From: Thiomargarita sp.
Lineage (GTDB): Bacteria > Pseudomonadota > Gammaproteobacteria > Beggiatoales > Beggiatoaceae
Assembly (NCBI GenBank): GCA_023144675.1
Contig: JAGLFE010000468.1
Location: forward strand, 1 to 6,065
Direction: 5' to 3'
Length of the DNA: 6,065 nt
Shown here: piece by piece, positions 1-6,040 of the stretch
Layout: each line of letters starts with the position of its first letter
Position numbering within the stretch: the stretch's first letter is position 1
Position numbers and translations under genes: made by a program
Notes under the pieces: generated by a model
Told to the model about the DNA's origin: nothing
What the model saw: only the letters and a program-made list of their open reading frames with translations
The model's database searches: none

Positions 1-18
1 TTTCTAATATAACAATAT

Positions 19-22
19 GGAG
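19..22 (+). promoter_or_regulatory. Shine-Dalgarno site that fixes the amiC start
   Basis: GGAG lies six bases before the ATG at 29. An in-frame ATG at 17 overlaps this site and has no purine-rich motif of its own upstream, so 29 is preferred. Starting at 29 also puts Met-Arg directly before the hydrophobic signal sequence. Confidence 0.75.
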
Positions 23-28
23 TTAAAC

Positions 29-1204
29 ATGCGATTATTAATGGTTTTTTCAATGTTATTGTCATCATTTTGTGTTGCTGATGATTTTATCTATCTATCA
101 GATATACATATTTTTGAATCTTCTCCACAAAAAATGCGTATTATTTTTGAATTAGATAGTCAACTTGTTACGCATAACATTTTTACTCTTGATAGCCCTC
201 AGCGTTTAGTTGTTGATTTAGCTAATACTAAATTGCATGGTAAAAAAATTCCATTTCCGAATCAAAGAAGTATTATTAGGGCAATTCGTACTGCTCCATA
301 CCATAAGAATGATTTGCGGATTGTTTTTGATTTAACAACTTCAATTCGTACCCAGAGTTTTTTGTTAGAACCAAATGAAATGAACGGACACCGCCTTATT
401 ATTGATATTCAGATTTTAAAATCTACCAGTAATAATTGGTGGGATTTATCTGGGGAATCAAATCGAACTGCTGTTACTTCACCTATTATTACTGCCACGC
501 AACAAAATATTACAGCTAATAGTATTATTATCGCTATTGACGCTGGGCATGGTGGTATTGATTCAGGTGCAACGGGGATTAATGGAACTAAGGAAAAATA
601 TATTGTATTAAGCATAGCAAAAAATCTAGCCACCTTAGTAAATAAAGCTCCTAATATGCGAGCGGTGCTGATTCGTAATGGGGATTATTATATTAAATTG
701 CGTAAACGGATTGAACTTGCACGCGAATATAAAGCCAATTTATTTATTTCTATTCATGCCGATGCTTTTCCAGATAACCATAAAGTGCATGGTTCTTCAG
801 TTTATATGCTATCAAAACATGGTGCAACTAGTGAGATGGCACGGTGGTTAGCTAAAAAAGAAAATGCGGCTGATTTGATTGGAGGAATTAGTTTAAATGA
901 TAAAGATGAGTTGCTGGCACAAGTTTTATTGGATTTATCTATATCAGGAACTTTAGAAACTAGTGCTTATTTAGCAAAAAGTGTCTTAAAATCTTTAAAA
1001 AAGACCTTAGCTGTACATACTTCACAATTGCAAAGAGCCAATTTTATCGTACTTTCCTCACCAGATATTCCATCTATTTTAGTGGAAACTGGATTTCTAT
1101 CAAATCCTTATGAGGAACAAAAATTGAATTTGCCTAAATATCGTTTACAAATTGCTAAAGCTATTTTTGCTGGTATTACTGAATATATTGCGCAATTGAA
1201 TTGA
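29..1204 (+). CDS. amiC: N-acetylmuramoyl-L-alanine amidase, AmiC/AmiB type
   Basis: This zinc amidase cleaves the bond between N-acetylmuramic acid and L-alanine in septal peptidoglycan during daughter-cell separation. The predicted protein has 391 residues from the ATG at 29. Residues 1-17 form a short Sec-type signal ending near CVA|DD, with no twin arginine, so export is probably by Sec to the periplasm. An AMIN domain (about 20-128) should direct it to the septal wall. After a Ser/Thr/Asn-rich linker comes the Amidase_3 domain (about 166-389). Visible zinc ligands and catalytic residues are His174 (DAGHGG), Glu189 (TKEK), His243 (SIHADA) and Glu353 (LVETGF). Residues around 268-325 match the insert that in AmiB/AmiC carries an autoinhibitory helix relieved by EnvC/NlpD-type activators. 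There is no LysM repeat at the C-terminus, as in E. coli AmiC. In many gammaproteobacteria this gene sits between tsaE and mutL; here mutL does not follow. AmiB is the alternative name, and the choice between the two is uncertain. Confidence 0.93.
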   Translation: MRLLMVFSMLLSSFCVADDFIYLSDIHIFESSPQKMRIIFELDSQLVTHNIFTLDSPQRLVVDLANTKLHGKKIPFPNQRSIIRAIRTAPYHKNDLRIVFDLTTSIRTQSFLLEPNEMNGHRLIIDIQILKSTSNNWWDLSGESNRTAVTSPIITATQQNITANSIIIAIDAGHGGIDSGATGINGTKEKYIVLSIAKNLATLVNKAPNMRAVLIRNGDYYIKLRKRIELAREYKANLFISIHADAFPDNHKVHGSSVYMLSKHGATSEMARWLAKKENAADLIGGISLNDKDELLAQVLLDLSISGTLETSAYLAKSVLKSLKKTLAVHTSQLQRANFIVLSSPDIPSILVETGFLSNPYEEQKLNLPKYRLQIAKAIFAGITEYIAQLN

Positions 1205-1564
1205 GATAAATTTCATACATTTCACAATTTGGTAGTTCTAAATAAAGTAGTGATAGTTTTAAAAAGGCACGTTACCTAATGGAATTCTAAGCCACCTAGT
1301 TGGTGGTTAATATCCAACACTTAGGACTTAGGATTTAATAATCTTCTAAAGTTTCTTCAAACCGGTAAAGTCTTAAATGCCTAATAGATTTAAGTTTTGG
1401 GTTTTATAAAATCCTCATTCCTTACTAGAAAATTGTCAATATTGTGGGCGTACTTTTACAGAAAAAGATGTACACTAAACAACCCAAAGTAGGCAAGTAT
1501 TTGACATTCCCGAACCAAAATTAGAAATAACTGAACACCAAATAGAGCGATATCCCTGTCCCAT
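1205..1564. other. Gene-free stretch of mobile-element debris
   Basis: No intact reading frame is visible in these 360 bases. From left to right they hold one end of a small repeat element (1231-1265), a stretch with a short hairpin (CCACC at 1292-1296 pairing with GGTGG at 1302-1306) and a tandem-like ACTTAGG motif near 1319-1332, then a transposase remnant from 1413. The segment 1266-1412 is unassigned. It may include more decayed transposase, but the reading frame is too damaged to show it. No terminator with a clear U-tract follows amiC. Confidence 0.7.
1231..1265 (-). repeat. Solo end of the 90-bp miniature element, decayed
   Basis: These 35 bases match the reverse complement of 6006-6040, the right end of the complete element at 5951-6040, at 29 of 35 positions. 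All six differences are transitions in which this copy carries T or A where the other carries C or G. The match stops after the run of A at 1261-1265, and no opposite end (AGGACTACC or a close variant) is seen downstream. It is therefore either a truncated copy or a related element with a different centre. Confidence 0.6.
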
Positions 1565-1565
1565 T
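1413..1565 (+). pseudogene. IS66-family transposase (TnpC) remnant
   Basis: Translating from 1413 gives a segment with the zinc-finger-like CQYCGRTF, an in-frame TAA at 1476-1478, then RQVFDIPEPKLEITEHQ and a second Cys at YPCP. This is the signature block of IS66-type transposases, in which a CxxC pair is followed by RQVxDxPxPxLxVTEH and a CPxCG. The frame also has a stop at 1407-1409 upstream and ends at 1566-1568, just where the expected His-Cys-Gly of the second CxxC should follow. Only about 50 of the usual 500 or so residues survive, with no catalytic DDE region, no tnpA or tnpB, and no recognisable IS ends. It is a non-functional fossil whose right edge coincides with the 3' end of the minus-strand gene ending at 1565. 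Confidence 0.8.
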
Positions 1566-3037
1566 TAACTATTTTTAAAGATTTTTTTCAAAATACTCTT
1601 TTTAGGCGATAAACCGGCTTTCTCCATAGTATCTTTGACAATCTCAATATTTAGTTTATTAATATCGGCTACTTGAGAAGTGTTATCCAAATAAGTATTA
1701 AAAATATCCGCTAATTGACGTGTATGTTCTCCAATTTCCTCTAAAAAATCAGAAACAATAATTGCTTTCAATTTTTCTACCGATTCAAACATTTGCTGGT
1801 GAATTATATCGTTTTCCTCTTTTAAAGTAGTTAAAGCTTGTTGTACTTGTTGATTTGCCTTGACATCTAAATCATTGATAAAACTTTGATATTTCTCTAG
1901 TTTTTCTAAATATAAAGTATGTTCTTTAGTTAAACTTGTATTTAAATAGTGATGTATTTTCTCAATTTCCTGTTTTGAATTAACCAGCAAAATTTGACTA
2001 ATTCTTTCTAAGTTATTTTCTAAAATAAGTTGCGTACTACTCGCATTTTTTTCCAAATAATTACTTTGAGCTTGTAGAAAATGTTCTACTCGTTCAAATA
2101 AATCCTTTTTAAAAGCAAATTGCGATGCTTTCAAATCATCATTAGCACTTTTAATATTATTGAGAAAATATTGAATACTATGTTTACTTTGAATCAAATC
2201 GTTTTGAAAATGTTTTATTTCTTCAAGTTGTTGATTAAATATAGATTGAGATTTTTGAATTACCGACATCATTTTGCGAAGGTTTTCAGTAGAATGCTTA
2301 TTTAACACATCTAAAACATTTGACAAGGTAATAATATCGGGATTTTTGGAGTCTTTACAAACAAATTGTTCAAATAAATTATAAAGTTTAGAAATATTGT
2401 TTAACGAATTTCTAAATTCTATTTTTTCCCGTTGTTTCTCTCTCAATAAAATACTTCTATACGGACGTAATTCAATATTCCTCAACATATAACAAAATAT
2501 AGCAAAAATAATTCCCGCCGCACTAAAAGCCAAGCCACTTTTAATCGCTTCTGCCATTTTTTCATGTTTTTCTGCTTCAATATCGGTATTGGAATTATTG
2601 CTCGAAGTATTTTGTTCAAAATTAGTGCTAACTTTGAAAAAGTCCGGCGTAATTGCACTTTGAACCGATAAAGCGGCTCCAGCTAATCCAACTAATAAAA
2701 ATATTTCAGCAAATAGGTGATAACGTCTAGTAATATTGCCGATATAAATTTCTGTAATTAAAGGTTTACCTGCTCTAACACCAAGTACTTTTTTCCACAT
2801 ACCTTGGCTAAATGAAAATACAAAAGTAATTAATACATAAATAAACAAAATAATATGGATAAAAAACCAAAAATGATGAGTGTAATAATTAAACCATTTT
2901 ATATAATCAAAATCGCTAATACTACTAAAATCGAATAAAATAATAGTATTATTTGCTTCAGTTGCTAATACTTGTGGTATATAAATTAAGCTTAATACTA
3001 GGCAAAATAAGGTAAAAATGTTTTTTAAATTGTTCAT
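1565..3037 (-). CDS. Membrane protein with MotA/TolQ/ExbB-like core and long coiled-coil tail
   Basis: I do not recognise this 490-residue protein as a named family. Residues 1-26 look like a cleavable signal peptide (PQVLA|TE). Three further hydrophobic segments lie at about 55-76, 107-129 and 166-186. Basic residues in the 81-105 loop and at 187-205 (RNIELRPYR onward) predict N-out, C-in topology as in ExbB/TolQ. Segments two and three carry GLAGAALSV and SGLAFSAAGIIFAI, which resemble the GLLGTVxG and ALxTTxxGLxxAI signatures of MotA/TolQ/ExbB channels; Ala121 replaces the usual Thr, while Ser172 keeps a hydroxyl. The periplasmic loop (about 130-165) is Asn/Ser-rich. Residues 234-477 contain no proline and are rich in Glu, Lys, Gln and Leu, so a long cytoplasmic helical or coiled-coil tail is likely. 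This combination recalls ZorA of Zorya defence and other long-tailed ion-driven stators, but that is inference. No MotB/ExbD/ZorB partner is in the window. The ATG at 3037 has no clear Shine-Dalgarno site and is supported by the signal peptide directly after it. Confidence 0.72.
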   Translation of the reverse strand: MNNLKNIFTLFCLVLSLIYIPQVLATEANNTIILFDFSSISDFDYIKWFNYYTHHFWFFIHIILFIYVLITFVFSFSQGMWKKVLGVRAGKPLITEIYIGNITRRYHLFAEIFLLVGLAGAALSVQSAITPDFFKVSTNFEQNTSSNNSNTDIEAEKHEKMAEAIKSGLAFSAAGIIFAIFCYMLRNIELRPYRSILLREKQREKIEFRNSLNNISKLYNLFEQFVCKDSKNPDIITLSNVLDVLNKHSTENLRKMMSVIQKSQSIFNQQLEEIKHFQNDLIQSKHSIQYFLNNIKSANDDLKASQFAFKKDLFERVEHFLQAQSNYLEKNASSTQLILENNLERISQILLVNSKQEIEKIHHYLNTSLTKEHTLYLEKLEKYQSFINDLDVKANQQVQQALTTLKEENDIIHQQMFESVEKLKAIIVSDFLEEIGEHTRQLADIFNTYLDNTSQVADINKLNIEIVKDTMEKAGLSPKKSILKKIFKNS

Positions 3038-3081
3038 GTAGTGATATTTTTAATATTCAAGAATAATAATAACTATTTATA

Positions 3082-3110
3082 AGTTTACTCTATAAAAGCT
3101 TAGTTCTCAA
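3082..3110 (-). promoter_or_regulatory. Candidate sigma-70 promoter for the coiled-coil membrane protein
   Basis: Read on the minus strand, TTGAGA (3110-3105) and TAAACT (3087-3082) are separated by 17 bases. They match the consensus boxes at five and four of six positions. The implied leader before the ATG at 3037 is about 40 bases. In DNA this AT-rich such matches arise easily by chance. For the divergent aroE I found no convincing pair of boxes in 3110-3230. Confidence 0.3.
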
Positions 3111-3230
3111 TTTTTTAGTTAAAATTAAAGATTTTAAGGGCTATTTTTGCCACTATGATAAGATAAAAACTTATTAAAATAATATTATTAAATTTGCCAA
3201 TAATAGCTAATTATTAACCGAGTAATTATT

Positions 3231-4085
3231 ATGAATCAAACTAAAAAGACCATTGATAGCTATGCTGTTATGGGTAATCCTATTTCTCATAGCCAATCGC
3301 CACTTATTCATCATAGTTTTGCAGAACAAGTTGGACAGCAAATAGAATATAATGCCATTTTAGTCGATAAGCAAGCTGTTGAATTTAAAATAGCAGTAAA
3401 AAAATTTCAAACTGCTGGTGGTAAAGGTTTAAATATAACCATTCCATTTAAGCAAGATGCTTGGGAATTAGCTAATCAACATGGCGAGGTTGCTAAACGA
3501 GCTGGTGCAGTTAATACTTTATGGTTTGATGAATTAGGCAATATCCATGGTGAAAATACTGATGGGGTTGGTTTGGTCAATGATTTAGTTCATAATCACG
3601 GTTTTGCAATCAAGGAAAAACGGTTATTAATACTTGGCGCAGGTGGTGCAGTTCGGGGAATTTTAGAACCTTTGTTAAACGCCCAACCTAGCCAATGTAT
3701 TATTGCTAATCGTACTATTTCTAAAGCTATTGATTTAGTAAAATTATTCGATAAATTTGGTGATATTGCTAGTAGTTCTTATGAAGCTTTACAAGGTCAA
3801 TCATTTGATTTAATTATTAATGGTACATCCACCAGTTTACAAGGGCAATTACCACCTTTAGTCAGCGGTTTATTAAATAAAGACGGTGTTTGTTATGATA
3901 TGATGTATGCTAATATTGATACGCTTTTTATGCAATGGGGCAAGCAACAAGGTTCAGTTTGCACTTTAGATGGTTTAGGTATGTTAGTGGAACAAGCGGC
4001 AGAATCTTTCTATTTGTGGCGAGGAATTAGACCAAAAACTAAGCCTGTTATTGAAAGAGTGCGGGATTATTTAGCTACCAACTAA
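3231..4085 (+). CDS. aroE: Shikimate dehydrogenase (NADP+)
   Basis: AroE reduces 3-dehydroshikimate to shikimate with NADPH in the cytoplasm, the fourth step of the chorismate pathway. The 284 residues are slightly longer than the E. coli enzyme (272) and appear complete. The substrate-binding N-terminal domain shows PISHSQSP (17-24), NITIPFK with catalytic Lys74, and GENTDG with catalytic Asp111. The Rossmann domain carries GAGGAVRG (136-143) and NRTISK (160-165); the Asn-Arg-Thr motif is the one that selects NADP. NGTSTSLQG and the C-terminal GMLVEQAAESF block are also present. These motifs fit AroE rather than the YdiB/quinate paralogues, which use NAD in part. The ATG at 3231 has only a weak GAG upstream (3220-3222), but the next possible Met (residue 14) lies inside the conserved AVMGNP segment, so this start is safe. 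No other aro gene is adjacent; the gene stands between a divergent membrane-protein gene and a convergent gltA. Confidence 0.96.
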   Translation: MNQTKKTIDSYAVMGNPISHSQSPLIHHSFAEQVGQQIEYNAILVDKQAVEFKIAVKKFQTAGGKGLNITIPFKQDAWELANQHGEVAKRAGAVNTLWFDELGNIHGENTDGVGLVNDLVHNHGFAIKEKRLLILGAGGAVRGILEPLLNAQPSQCIIANRTISKAIDLVKLFDKFGDIASSSYEALQGQSFDLIINGTSTSLQGQLPPLVSGLLNKDGVCYDMMYANIDTLFMQWGKQQGSVCTLDGLGMLVEQAAESFYLWRGIRPKTKPVIERVRDYLATN

Positions 4086-4141
4086 GGGATAAAAATTTTA
4101 AAATAAATCATAAAGCAAGATGAATATACAGTTTCAAATTA

Positions 4142-4259
4142 CTTCGGACAATTTTTCTAAGTACAAACTCAAAAATTAGTTAAAATATTAAACTTGATTC
4201 ACTAATAAAAACCAAGTTTTTACATTAGTTTAAATTTTGGCAGTTAAAATTGTCCGAAG
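4142..4259. mobile_element. 118-bp miniature inverted-repeat element, IS630/mariner-like
   Basis: The two ends, 4142-4155 (CTTCGGACAATTTT) and 4246-4259, are perfect 14-bp inverted repeats, and each is flanked outside by TA (4140-4141 and 4260-4261). The centre has no reading frame and is itself partly palindromic (AAACTTG near 4190 facing CAAGTTT near 4213), so the whole unit can fold into a long imperfect hairpin. A TA flank is what IS630/Tc1-mariner transposases leave on insertion, so a non-autonomous derivative of such an element is the best reading; no transposase is in the window to confirm it. The element lies between the 3' ends of aroE and gltA, starting 56 bases after the aroE stop and ending 13 bases beyond the gltA stop, and may affect transcript ends of both. 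Confidence 0.75.
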
Positions 4260-4272
4260 TATTGATTATAAA

Positions 4273-5568
4273 TTAACGCTTATCCATTGGAATATAATCA
4301 CGTCTTGAATTACCAAGATATAATTGGCGGGGACGACCAATTTTTAAATCAGGTTCATTCATCATTTCCATCCATTGAGATACCCAACCAACTGTTCTTG
4401 CCACAGAAAACATAACAGTAAACATATTTAACGGAATATTTAACGCGCTTAAAATAATGCCAGAGTAAAAATCAACATTAGGATATAATTTACGTTCAAT
4501 AAAATAATCATCTTCAAGAGCAATCCGTTCTAATTCCATCGCAGTTTCAAACAGAGGCATTTGGCTCATATCTAGGTCTTTTAACAAACCATGACAGCTT
4601 TCACGGATGATTGTAGCACGTGGATCATAATTTTTATAAACCCGATGCCCAAAACCCATTAATCTAGTTGGATCATTTTTATCTTTAAAGCGGTCAATAT
4701 ATTTAGGAATATTTCTAGAATGCCCAATATTATGCAACATACGAATAACAGCCTCATTAGCTCCGCCATGTGCTGGACCCCATAAAGTAGCAATTCCACC
4801 AGCCACACAGGAAAAAGGATGAGCTTGGGAACTACCGGCTAAACGTACCGTAGAAGTGCTAGCATTTTGCTCATGATCAGCATGTAAAATAAGCATAATT
4901 TCTAATGCTCGGTTCGCTTTCTCATTAAATTCATAATCCATCGTTGGACGAGAAAACATCATATACATAAAATTACTAACATAATCCAAACTATTACGTG
5001 GATAAACATAAGGTTGCCCAATTAAATATTTATGGATTCTAGTTGCAATGGTAGGCAATTTAGCAATTAAGCGAATGGCACTCATGTTACGATGTTCGGG
5101 ATTTTTAATATCCATTGCATCAGGATAATAGCCTGATAATGCACCAACAACTCCTACTAGCATCGCCATTGGATGGGCATCATGTTGAAATCCTTTATAG
5201 AAGTTAGATAAACCTTCGTGCAATAAAGTATGTTGACAAATTGATCCCCTAAAGTTTTTCATTTGATCTTCAGTTGGTAATTCACCATAAAGTAACAAAT
5301 AACAAACTTCAAGGTAACTGCTATTCTTTGCTAATTGCTCAATTGGATAGCCACGATATAACAAAATACCTTTTTCACCATCAATAAAGGTGATTTTACT
5401 TTCACAACTAGCTGTCGTTACAAAAGCTGGGTCAAAAGTAAAAAGTTCAAGTTCTTTATATAAATTACGGCTGTCAATAACAGATGGTCCATGTACGCCG
5501 TCCTTAATTGGGCATTCAATAGACTTTCCGGTACGATTATCAGTAATCGTAACTGTATTTTTACTCAC
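4273..5568 (-). CDS. gltA: Citrate synthase, type II (hexameric bacterial form)
   Basis: GltA condenses acetyl-CoA with oxaloacetate to form citrate, the entry step of the TCA cycle, in the cytoplasm. The 431 residues match the usual length of about 427. An N-terminal extension (1-50) with FTFDPAF and TASCESKITFIDG is typical of the type II enzyme. Active-site residues are visible: His232 in LHADHEQNAST, His267 in GPAHGGANEA, His308 in GFGHRVYKNYDPRA, Asp366 in YPNVDFYSG, with substrate-binding Arg317 and Arg391. Compared with the E. coli protein from memory, Arg166 and Lys170 of the allosteric NADH site are kept. The positions of Arg109 and Cys206 hold Gln112 and Thr209, so NADH control may differ. 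The start is GTG at 5568, supported by a good Shine-Dalgarno site. The gene is monocistronic as far as can be seen and converges on aroE. Confidence 0.97.
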   Translation of the reverse strand: MSKNTVTITDNRTGKSIECPIKDGVHGPSVIDSRNLYKELELFTFDPAFVTTASCESKITFIDGEKGILLYRGYPIEQLAKNSSYLEVCYLLLYGELPTEDQMKNFRGSICQHTLLHEGLSNFYKGFQHDAHPMAMLVGVVGALSGYYPDAMDIKNPEHRNMSAIRLIAKLPTIATRIHKYLIGQPYVYPRNSLDYVSNFMYMMFSRPTMDYEFNEKANRALEIMLILHADHEQNASTSTVRLAGSSQAHPFSCVAGGIATLWGPAHGGANEAVIRMLHNIGHSRNIPKYIDRFKDKNDPTRLMGFGHRVYKNYDPRATIIRESCHGLLKDLDMSQMPLFETAMELERIALEDDYFIERKLYPNVDFYSGIILSALNIPLNMFTVMFSVARTVGWVSQWMEMMNEPDLKIGRPRQLYLGNSRRDYIPMDKR

Positions 5569-5577
5569 GTTTATTAA

Positions 5578-5583
5578 CCTTTG
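5578..5583 (-). promoter_or_regulatory. Shine-Dalgarno site for the GTG start of gltA
   Basis: On the minus strand AAAGG precedes the GTG at 5568 by nine bases. No ATG lies nearby in frame, and the next in-frame residues (SKNTVTITD) already match the N-terminal beta-strand region of type II citrate synthases. GTG is therefore the likely initiator. Confidence 0.6.
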
Positions 5584-5626
5584 CGTTATTTATAATAATG
5601 ATTAGATTATTTCAGAATAATTGGTA

Positions 5627-5662
5627 ATTATAAATTATATTTTACCTAATTTAAATTAAAAA
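5627..5662 (-). promoter_or_regulatory. Candidate gltA promoter
   Basis: The minus strand has two perfect TATAAT hexamers, at 5639-5634 and 5632-5627. The first has TTTTTA (5662-5657) 17 bases upstream as a weak -35 box, followed further upstream by a long T-tract. The implied leader is about 50-60 bases. In DNA this AT-rich the -10 matches alone are weak evidence. Confidence 0.35.
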
Positions 5663-5797
5663 AAAACTCACCTTACGCAGAAATTAATAATTCAAACAAT
5701 TTAAAACAAATTGAAATCTAAATAATATCAAGGTTTAGTTTCAATAATTGAAATTAAATAAAATTCAAGATTTAACAAGTTTTGTTTGATTATTCAA

Positions 5798-5829
5798 TAC
5801 TTTGAACAATTTTTTAAGTATAAACCCAA
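5798..5829. repeat. Degenerate copy of one end of the 118-bp element
   Basis: These 32 bases align with 4140-4172 at 28 positions, with four substitutions (all transitions) and one single-base gap. The match covers the outer TA, the inverted repeat and 17 bases inward. No matching opposite end is visible. A short resemblance between 5938-5955 and 4226-4243 (AGTTTAAATTTT followed by GG) hints that the old copy may have continued to where the 90-bp element now sits. Confidence 0.55.
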
Positions 5830-5950
5830 GTATGATTTTTTTGTTGCGCTGGGAACAATAAAACCATATTGAATATATCTTAAATTACATTTTCAAATTA
5901 ATCAATACCTTCAATTTTATTGAAATAGACCCTTATCAGTTTAAATTTTT

Positions 5951-6040
5951 GGTAGTCCTAAAATAGGTAGTGCTAAACCTGTTAGGTCTTTGATACCTGA
6001 CAGGTTTTTTGAGACCATCACTACTTTGTTCAGGACTACC
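5951..6040. mobile_element. 90-bp miniature element with 8-bp flanking direct repeats
   Basis: The ends GGTAGTCCT (5951-5959) and AGGACTACC (6032-6040) are perfect 9-bp inverted repeats, and the similarity continues inward imperfectly to about 24 bp (19 of 24, with GTAGTG conserved). AAATTTTT occurs immediately outside both ends (5943-5950 and 6041-6048), as expected for an 8-bp target duplication. The centre contains a strong hairpin and no coding capacity. Several transposase families leave 8-bp duplications, some preferring AT-rich targets, so the parent family cannot be named from this alone. A partial, older copy lies at 1231-1265. Confidence 0.7.
5975..6010 (+). terminator. Terminator-like hairpin inside the 90-bp element
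   Basis: Bases 5975-5987 pair with 5995-6007 in a 13-bp stem with a single G-U wobble and a seven-base loop (CTTTGAT). On the plus strand the stem runs into six T (6005-6010). This has the shape of an intrinsic terminator, although no plus-strand gene lies directly upstream. The minus strand lacks a comparable T-run. It may equally be only the palindromic core of the element. Confidence 0.4.

Noticed and set aside
17..28. In-frame upstream ATG at 17 as the amiC start
   Set aside because: It overlaps the GGAG site that serves the ATG at 29 and lacks its own ribosome site. The four extra residues would also put an acidic residue before the signal sequence.
409..633. Open frame on the minus strand within amiC
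   Set aside because: It lies opposite the linker and the start of the catalytic domain of a well-conserved gene, with no ribosome site or recognisable motif.
2120..2305. Open frame on the plus strand within the coiled-coil gene
   Set aside because: It is antisense to the helical tail, and its Ile/Phe/Leu-rich translation is what the complement of Glu/Lys/Asn/Gln codons would give.
1565..3037. Confident ZorA assignment and a Zorya defence system
   Set aside because: The core motifs are only approximate, and no ZorB, ZorC, ZorD or ZorE gene is present. The resemblance is kept as a hypothesis only.
3147..3177. TTGCCA with a downstream TATTAA as the aroE promoter
   Set aside because: The spacing is 19 bases and the -10 match is four of six, which is not above background in such AT-rich DNA.
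5390..5605. Open frame on the plus strand over the 5' end of gltA
   Set aside because: It is antisense to conserved citrate synthase coding sequence and shows no motif of its own.
5739..5753. Palindrome TTTCAAT-A-ATTGAAA as an operator
   Set aside because: Short A/T-rich palindromes are expected by chance here; it has no second copy and lies about 100 bases upstream of the candidate gltA promoter.
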